Made by a program: the position numbers and the translations under genes
Source of the DNA: Vitrella brassicaformis
Lineage: Eukaryota; Sar; Vitrellaceae
Direction of reading: 5' to 3'
DNA length: 64,000 bases
NCBI GenBank assembly: GCA_001179505.1
Contig: CDMY01000320.1
Span: 1-64,000, forward strand
Notes under the pieces: generated by a model
Told to the model about the DNA's origin: nothing
The model's input: the letters and a program-made list of their open reading frames with translations, nothing else
Databases searched by the model: none
Shown here: positions 59,566 through 64,000 of the stretch, piece by piece
How the letters are laid out: each line of letters opens with the position of its first letter
How positions within the stretch are numbered: position 1 is the first letter of the stretch

Positions 59566-61773
59566 ATGCCGGTGGCTGAGGAGCCGGATGAGGTGTGTGC
59601 CGACGTGGGCGAGGAGGAGCCGAGCATCCTCCCCCTGCCGCACCTCAGCAACACGGCCGCCACACGCCTCCCCGACCACCGCGGCACCAGCGAGGCCGGC
59701 AGCAGCCGAGAGGCCGCGGGAGCACCAAGCCCGTCAGTAGAGGGGGAGGGAGAGGGTGAGGGTGAGGGGGAGGAGGGCGATGAGTGGCTGGCCGACTTGG
59801 GCGAGGAGGAGACCCCCATCAGCCACCTTCTTTGCAGCAGCAGCCCTTTTAGCATCGCCACTCGGGATGTAGCCGACACAACGAACGAGGATAGCAAATC
59901 GCAACAAGGCAAGTGGCGGACTGACTGGTCAGTCAGCCAGTGTGATTGGTTGATGGTCATGAGTTCAACTGTCGTATGTCTGTTGGCTGGCTCTGCGTTG
60001 CCTTCCGTTGCTCTCTCTATGTGCAGGTGTGTCAGTGGCCGAGCCGTGTGGCGAAGGACCCCCTCCCGCCCCTACCCTCGCACATGCACCACCCGCCATC
60101 CTGCGCCTGAAGAGCGGAGCCGAAGTAGAGCTCCGAGTCAAGCTCGGCGAGGGCACTCGCGGCAAGGTGATGGCCGGCGTGGTCAACAGGCGATGGATGG
60201 CCTTCAAAATGGCCATTAGGGGGGCGGCCAGCCGGACCATCTGCGAGGAGATGGAGGCCGAGAGGGCCACGATGGAGAGGCTGCAGCAGCGGAGGAGGGA
60301 GAGGGGTGAGATGGGCCTGTTTCTCGACATCTACGACTACGCGGGCCCCTCTGACGGCGCCACGTTCCGCGCGAGCCCCTCTGAGCCGCCGCAGGAGTGC
60401 CTCTACCTGGCCCAGCAGCTCGTCAACGACCCGCCCAGCAGCGACACGTTTGTGTGCCTGAACGACCTGCTGTGGGAGGAGAGCGGCGGGCTCAACCTGG
60501 CGGGCATCTCAGCAGCTCATCCACCCACACAGCCGGTCTTCGACAAGGCCATGGGGATGATTGGCAAGTTGCTGATGATGGTTAGGGCGCTGCGTGAGGC
60601 GGTCAGGGGCACCGGAGGGCCCTGGAGGACTACGACTCAATGCTGCCCTACCACTGCATGAACAACCTCTATGTCCGCAGGAGCGCCATCGCACGGGGTA
60701 AGTAAATCGATAGGTCACACACACACACGCACATACACACACAGACAGACAGACCATCAATCGCACACACCACAGATACGCACATGATGATTCCGCTTTG
60801 GTAAGTTACTTGCATTGCTTTTGTGTCGATATGATGTGGCTTGCCTGGCTCAGGTCATAGCGACGTGTCTGAGGCCGCCAACGTGATCTTCATTGACCAC
60901 GGCAACACCCTTCACACGCGCACCCCCGGCCCGCTGCTCCGCCGCAAGGACGACACCACTCCCCCCCGGCCATACCCCGGCAAAGCCGCCCTCGTGCCCA
61001 CAGACTCGTCGACCAGGGAAGTGGAGCGGCAGCTGGCCGGTTTCACCAACTTCGGCGGCGCCCCAGAGCAGCTGCTGTACTGGCATCGGCGGCGGCAGCT
61101 GCTCAACGATTGGTCGCAGAGAGTGGGCCCGTTCTACTTTGAGGAGCGAGAGATTCGCGGGGCAGACGGCCAGCTGTGCCGACAGAATGTCCATTCTATG
61201 GCCAATTCCGCCGTTGACGAGCTGCGGGCCGACAGGGTGGTGCCTGCTGCCCCTAAGCCTGCTCAGGGTGTGTGGATGGGCGAGCCGACGGTGGCCTTCC
61301 AGTTCGGCCTTCTCATCCACAACGTCCTCCGGGCCGAGCGGTGGCAAAGGATGCTGGAGCGGCTGGAGTCGTGGGCCGACAAATCCCACATAGAGCCGCC
61401 GGATGGCGCCACTGAGGTCGACAAGGCGATCTGCGCTCTCGGCCCCGGTTTCTACCGGCACATGCAGCAAGGCCTGCTTGCCCTCAGCTGGCGCCACACC
61501 TTCTCGCTCATTTCCGAGCCCAATGGCCACCTCAAGATGGAGGAGGGCAGACGGCACCTGCATGAGCGGACACAGGAAGAGGGCCTGGGGTGGCTGGAGG
61601 GCGTCTTACAGCGGCTGGAGGCCATCTGTCCAAGCGCCCTGCAGTTCCTCCCCTCGGAGCGATGCACTCTCGCCCACATCGATGCCAAGCTCTCGGAGGT
61701 CCTTGACCTTCTCGAGTCGGTAGAGGTGCCGGTGGCTGAGGAGCCGGATGAGGTGTGCGCCGATGTGGGCGAG
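59560..61773 (+). repeat. 54-bp direct repeat at both ends of a kinase-like gene
   Basis: 59560-59613 and 61720-61773 are 54 bases each with three mismatches, encoding PVAEEPDEVCADVGE in the frame of the gene both times. The first copy includes the start codon (ATG); in the second that codon is GTG. This suggests a past tandem duplication or recombination of a kinase array. Confidence 0.8.
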
Positions 61774-61827
61774 GGGGAGCTTTGTGGCTGGCCTCTCTTC
61801 TCTTGCTGCTGGTCGGTATCTATCTAG
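59566..61827 (+). CDS. Divergent protein-kinase-like protein; apparent frameshift near the catalytic loop
   Basis: Exons 59566-59908, 60027-60697 and 60854-61827. The first intron has a GC donor (GCAAGT at 59909). An acidic N-terminal region precedes a recognisable kinase core: VKLGEGTRGKVMAG (glycine loop), RRWMAFKMA (lysine), a Glu-rich helix, then YHCMNNLYVRRSAI and VIFIDHGNT. DHG stands in for DFG, and the catalytic-loop Asp is not evident, so activity is doubtful. Between LLMMVRALREAVRG and LEDYDSMLPYHC (about 60,600-60,625, runs of G) the frame changes by one base with no suitable intron. The long C-terminal region is helical with Trp/Arg-rich segments (ERWQRMLERLESWADK) and is not family-assigned. 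Confidence 0.55.
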
Positions 61828-62072
61828 CTTCTCTGATCTCTCCCTCTTTCTCTCTCCCTAGTCTCTCTCTCTCTCTCTGTTGGCTGTGGTGGTCGTGGCG
61901 GACGGAAAGGATAAGAGAAGGGCAGTACAGCCCACAGGAAGGCAAAAGAAGCGAAGAAAGGCCCACCAGAAGGCCAGCGAGGACAGATACATACCCACAC
62001 ACCGCCCAATACTCTCACTGATGGATGGTGAGTGAAACCAGCACAGCACGGCACACACACGCGGATGCATAA

Positions 62073-62113
<41 letters not shown>

Positions 62114-62364
62114 GGCGAGCCGATAGTCCAATCGGTGCCTACTTTTTATATTTCGAAGGTCTCTTGCTTCTCCTGCCGTGCGTTGATTATGTCTCTGTTC
62201 ATGTGGATTTGGTTGACCTTCCTTGACGGGAAACTGATACGTTGAATGACCTGTGTACCAGCACCTACGGACCAACATGTGTGCCCAATCATAAAGACGC
62301 TCATATGTAGGTATGTACAATGGCATGCATATCACACATGTCTCAGCCGCCTGCATCACACCGC
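61828..62364. other. Spacer between convergent genes, no supported gene
   Basis: 537 bases with CT and TG tracts (61,840-61,880; 62,075-62,115) and one copy of a short recurring motif (62127-62160). Confidence 0.5.
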
Positions 62365-63999
62365 TCACGCCACTCTGCGGCTGCCAACAACCACCTTGTT
62401 CTTCATTCCACAGAGGGTTCCACCGCCTGTCTTGACACACCTGGCCGCACTCTCCTTCTGCACCTTCAGCAGCCGATCAACATTGGCAAATATGTCTCGA
62501 GGCATCCGAGCGCGCCCATTCGGCCGCTCTCTGTCGTCTTCCTGGTGCGACGAAGACGAGGTGCTGGAGACGGCCTCTTCTGTCGGTGACGCCTCTCTCT
62601 GCTTCAGGCGAGCATTGAGGTCAATTTCGGTGCCGCAGGGGCCGGCCTTTTTCAGTCTCCATGCAACGAGCCGGTCCAGCTGCCGATGATATCGACGCAA
62701 TACACTCTCGCTCCTGCAGTGATTGAAGAGACACACAGGGAGACACGGATCGATCAGCATCCGCCTGGCCGGCCACTCTGTCTGACCTGGATCTCTGCAA
62801 AGTTTGTTCCTTGTGGTGCCTGGCGATGGGCGAGTACTCCTCCATTGCGATGCCGTCATCCCCTTCCCACACCTCCGTCCCGGCCAACGACGACGCAAAG
62901 GACATCCGCCGCTGAGCACCGCCCTTGCGCATGGTTCTCAGCCATGTCTTGATGCTCCGGAGGATCAGCTGTCCCTCCAGGTCCAGCTCTTCGTTTGTCT
63001 TCTTCACGCGTGCGATCTCCTCTTGTCTCTTACGCCATTCCTTGAGGACGATTGAGGGTCCGCCCTGCGAGTAGCCTGGGGAGCATTGGGCGAGGTCCAT
63101 CTGAGAGAGGATGTTGGTCACCTGCTCCATCACCTCTCTGAAGGCCCGGCCGAGACCCCCGACCTCCACATACTTTGATGGGATCTTCTCGATGAAGGTC
63201 TCGAGCATGAGGAGCACCTCGCCAATGCGCTCCGGCTCGGTGATCAGGTGCATGTCTGCCAAGATCTTCTTCCACTGCTCCAGCTCCCGTGCGGCTTTCT
63301 GCTGCCGATCCCCGCCGTCATCTGAGTCCTCGTCGCTGCTCTCCTCATCTAACTTGTCTCGCCTGGGGCCCAGTAGCGATTCTGTGTCCTTTGAGGTGGC
63401 GAGTGTCTTGGCCTCGCCGTGATACCCTGATAAGCTCAGCTGACGTACCATGCTTTCGGGCATTGCCTCCTCTTCGCTCTCCCTCCTGCCGGCTGTGGAT
63501 GGGGGGGGCAGCGATGTGTGAGACACCTTAAAGGGCATGTTTCTTCTGTCTTACCTGGGGCTTTTGGTGCTGGTTTGGTGAGCTTGATGGCGGCAGGCTT
63601 TGGTGTGGTGGATGCCGGCGATGCAGGTCGATACACAGACACCCTCGTGGTGGCCTTCCGACCCTTCTTGAGCTCATGTGAGACGCCACTTGGCGCAAGC
63701 TCGGCTTTCCTGCACACATGGTTGAAGATAGTAGGGAAACATCCATCGATAGCATGTCTTTCTTCCTCCCTCCCTCCGTACTGTGCATTGAGGCTGAGTA
63801 TGAAAGTGATGCTTTTGAGCTGCGCCTCGGCGACCGACAGGCGATGGGCGTAGACGCTGTAGGCCTCTGACTCCTTGACGCTCATCATGTCCACGCTCGA
63901 CAGGCCCCTCGTCAGCGCCCTGCGGAAGTCTCTGTCTCTGAACGTAGGCGGCATGGCACTGCTGCTGTCGGCCTTGCTTAGCCCGCGAGGCTCCGTCAC
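62365..63999 (-). CDS. Partial gene, 3' end; helical protein of unknown function
   Basis: Exons from the window edge to 63782, then 63709-63555, 63492-62787 and 62713-62365, all in phase; the start lies outside the window. The visible 5' part (DRDFRRALTRGLSS, ESEAYSVYAHRLSVAEAQLK) is helical and basic. A Lys/Pro/Ala linker is followed by an acidic run (DEESSDEDSDDGGD) and a long helical domain (LEQWKKILADMHLITE, EVLLMLETFIEKIPSKYVE, FREVMEQVTNILSQMDLA, EEIARVKKTNEELDLEGQ). The C-terminal exon has a Ser/Glu-rich segment then DIFANVDRLLKVQKESA. No domain was recognised. Confidence 0.62.
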
Positions 64000-64000
64000 G

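Noticed and set aside
1-64000. A bacterial-style gene cluster or defence system
   Set aside because: Genes are intron-rich, face both ways and have unrelated eukaryotic functions; nothing suggests an operon or transferred island.

Overview
This is a eukaryotic nuclear window. Almost every gene is split by many short introns (about 40-150 bases, GT-AG with occasional GC-AG), and introns and spacers are packed with TG/CA and other short tandem repeats. Chained exons keep one reading frame through up to 25 exons, which supports the models. The gene set includes a BDP1-like ankyrin plus bromodomain protein, a chloroquine-resistance-transporter-like (CRT) protein, a RAP-domain organellar RNA protein, an ammonium transporter and APRT. 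This points to an alveolate close to Apicomplexa, probably a chromerid such as Vitrella. That assignment is inference; no organism name can be read from the sequence.

Layout, left to right. 1-208: first exon of a minus-strand gene. 643-6308: an ammonium transporter fused to a C2 domain, with two candidate mutually exclusive exons. 8856-10417 (-): coiled-coil protein. 10663-12208: membrane-segment protein ending in an Hsp70 substrate-binding domain, with no visible ATPase domain. 12437-15637 (-): coiled-coil, low-complexity protein. 16096-19393: BDP1-like. 19743-20042: assembly gap. 21291-23300: type II membrane glycosyltransferase with an AbfB-like beta-trefoil. 23658-24312: small secreted basic protein. 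25257-27619 (-): CRT-like transporter. 27936-29000: gamma-glutamylcyclotransferase-fold protein. 31337-33754: internally duplicated gene with a PCI winged helix joined to a USP Cys-box. 34245-36412 (-): tyrosyl-tRNA synthetase. 36602-37547: DUF2256-type zinc protein, with an inverted, start-less copy at 45368-46443. 39220-41651: divergent kinase-like protein. 42801-43698 (-) and 44823-45306 (+): two small signal-peptide proteins, possibly related. 46659-50152: large His-rich type I membrane protein. 50545-51081 (-): small membrane protein. 51279-53355: CBS-domain protein. 54094-57585 (-): RAP protein. 57664-58858: APRT. 59566-61827: second divergent kinase-like protein. 62365-end (-): partial gene of unknown function.

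Most neighbours are divergent or convergent pairs, so short divergent spacers (36413-36601, 10418-10662, 51082-51278, 57586-57663) probably carry shared promoters. There is no operon logic; most genes are independent housekeeping or membrane functions. Three genes carry an apparent 1-base frameshift inside an otherwise recognisable domain. These are either assembly or sequencing errors or real lesions.

The best leads are the ammonium transporter-C2 fusion with its duplicated 83-base exons, the Hsp70 substrate-binding domain without a nucleotide-binding domain, the PCI/USP junction, and the recent inverted duplication that removed a start codon. All models come from reading splice sites and frames by eye. 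Exon joins were checked arithmetically but not against transcripts.
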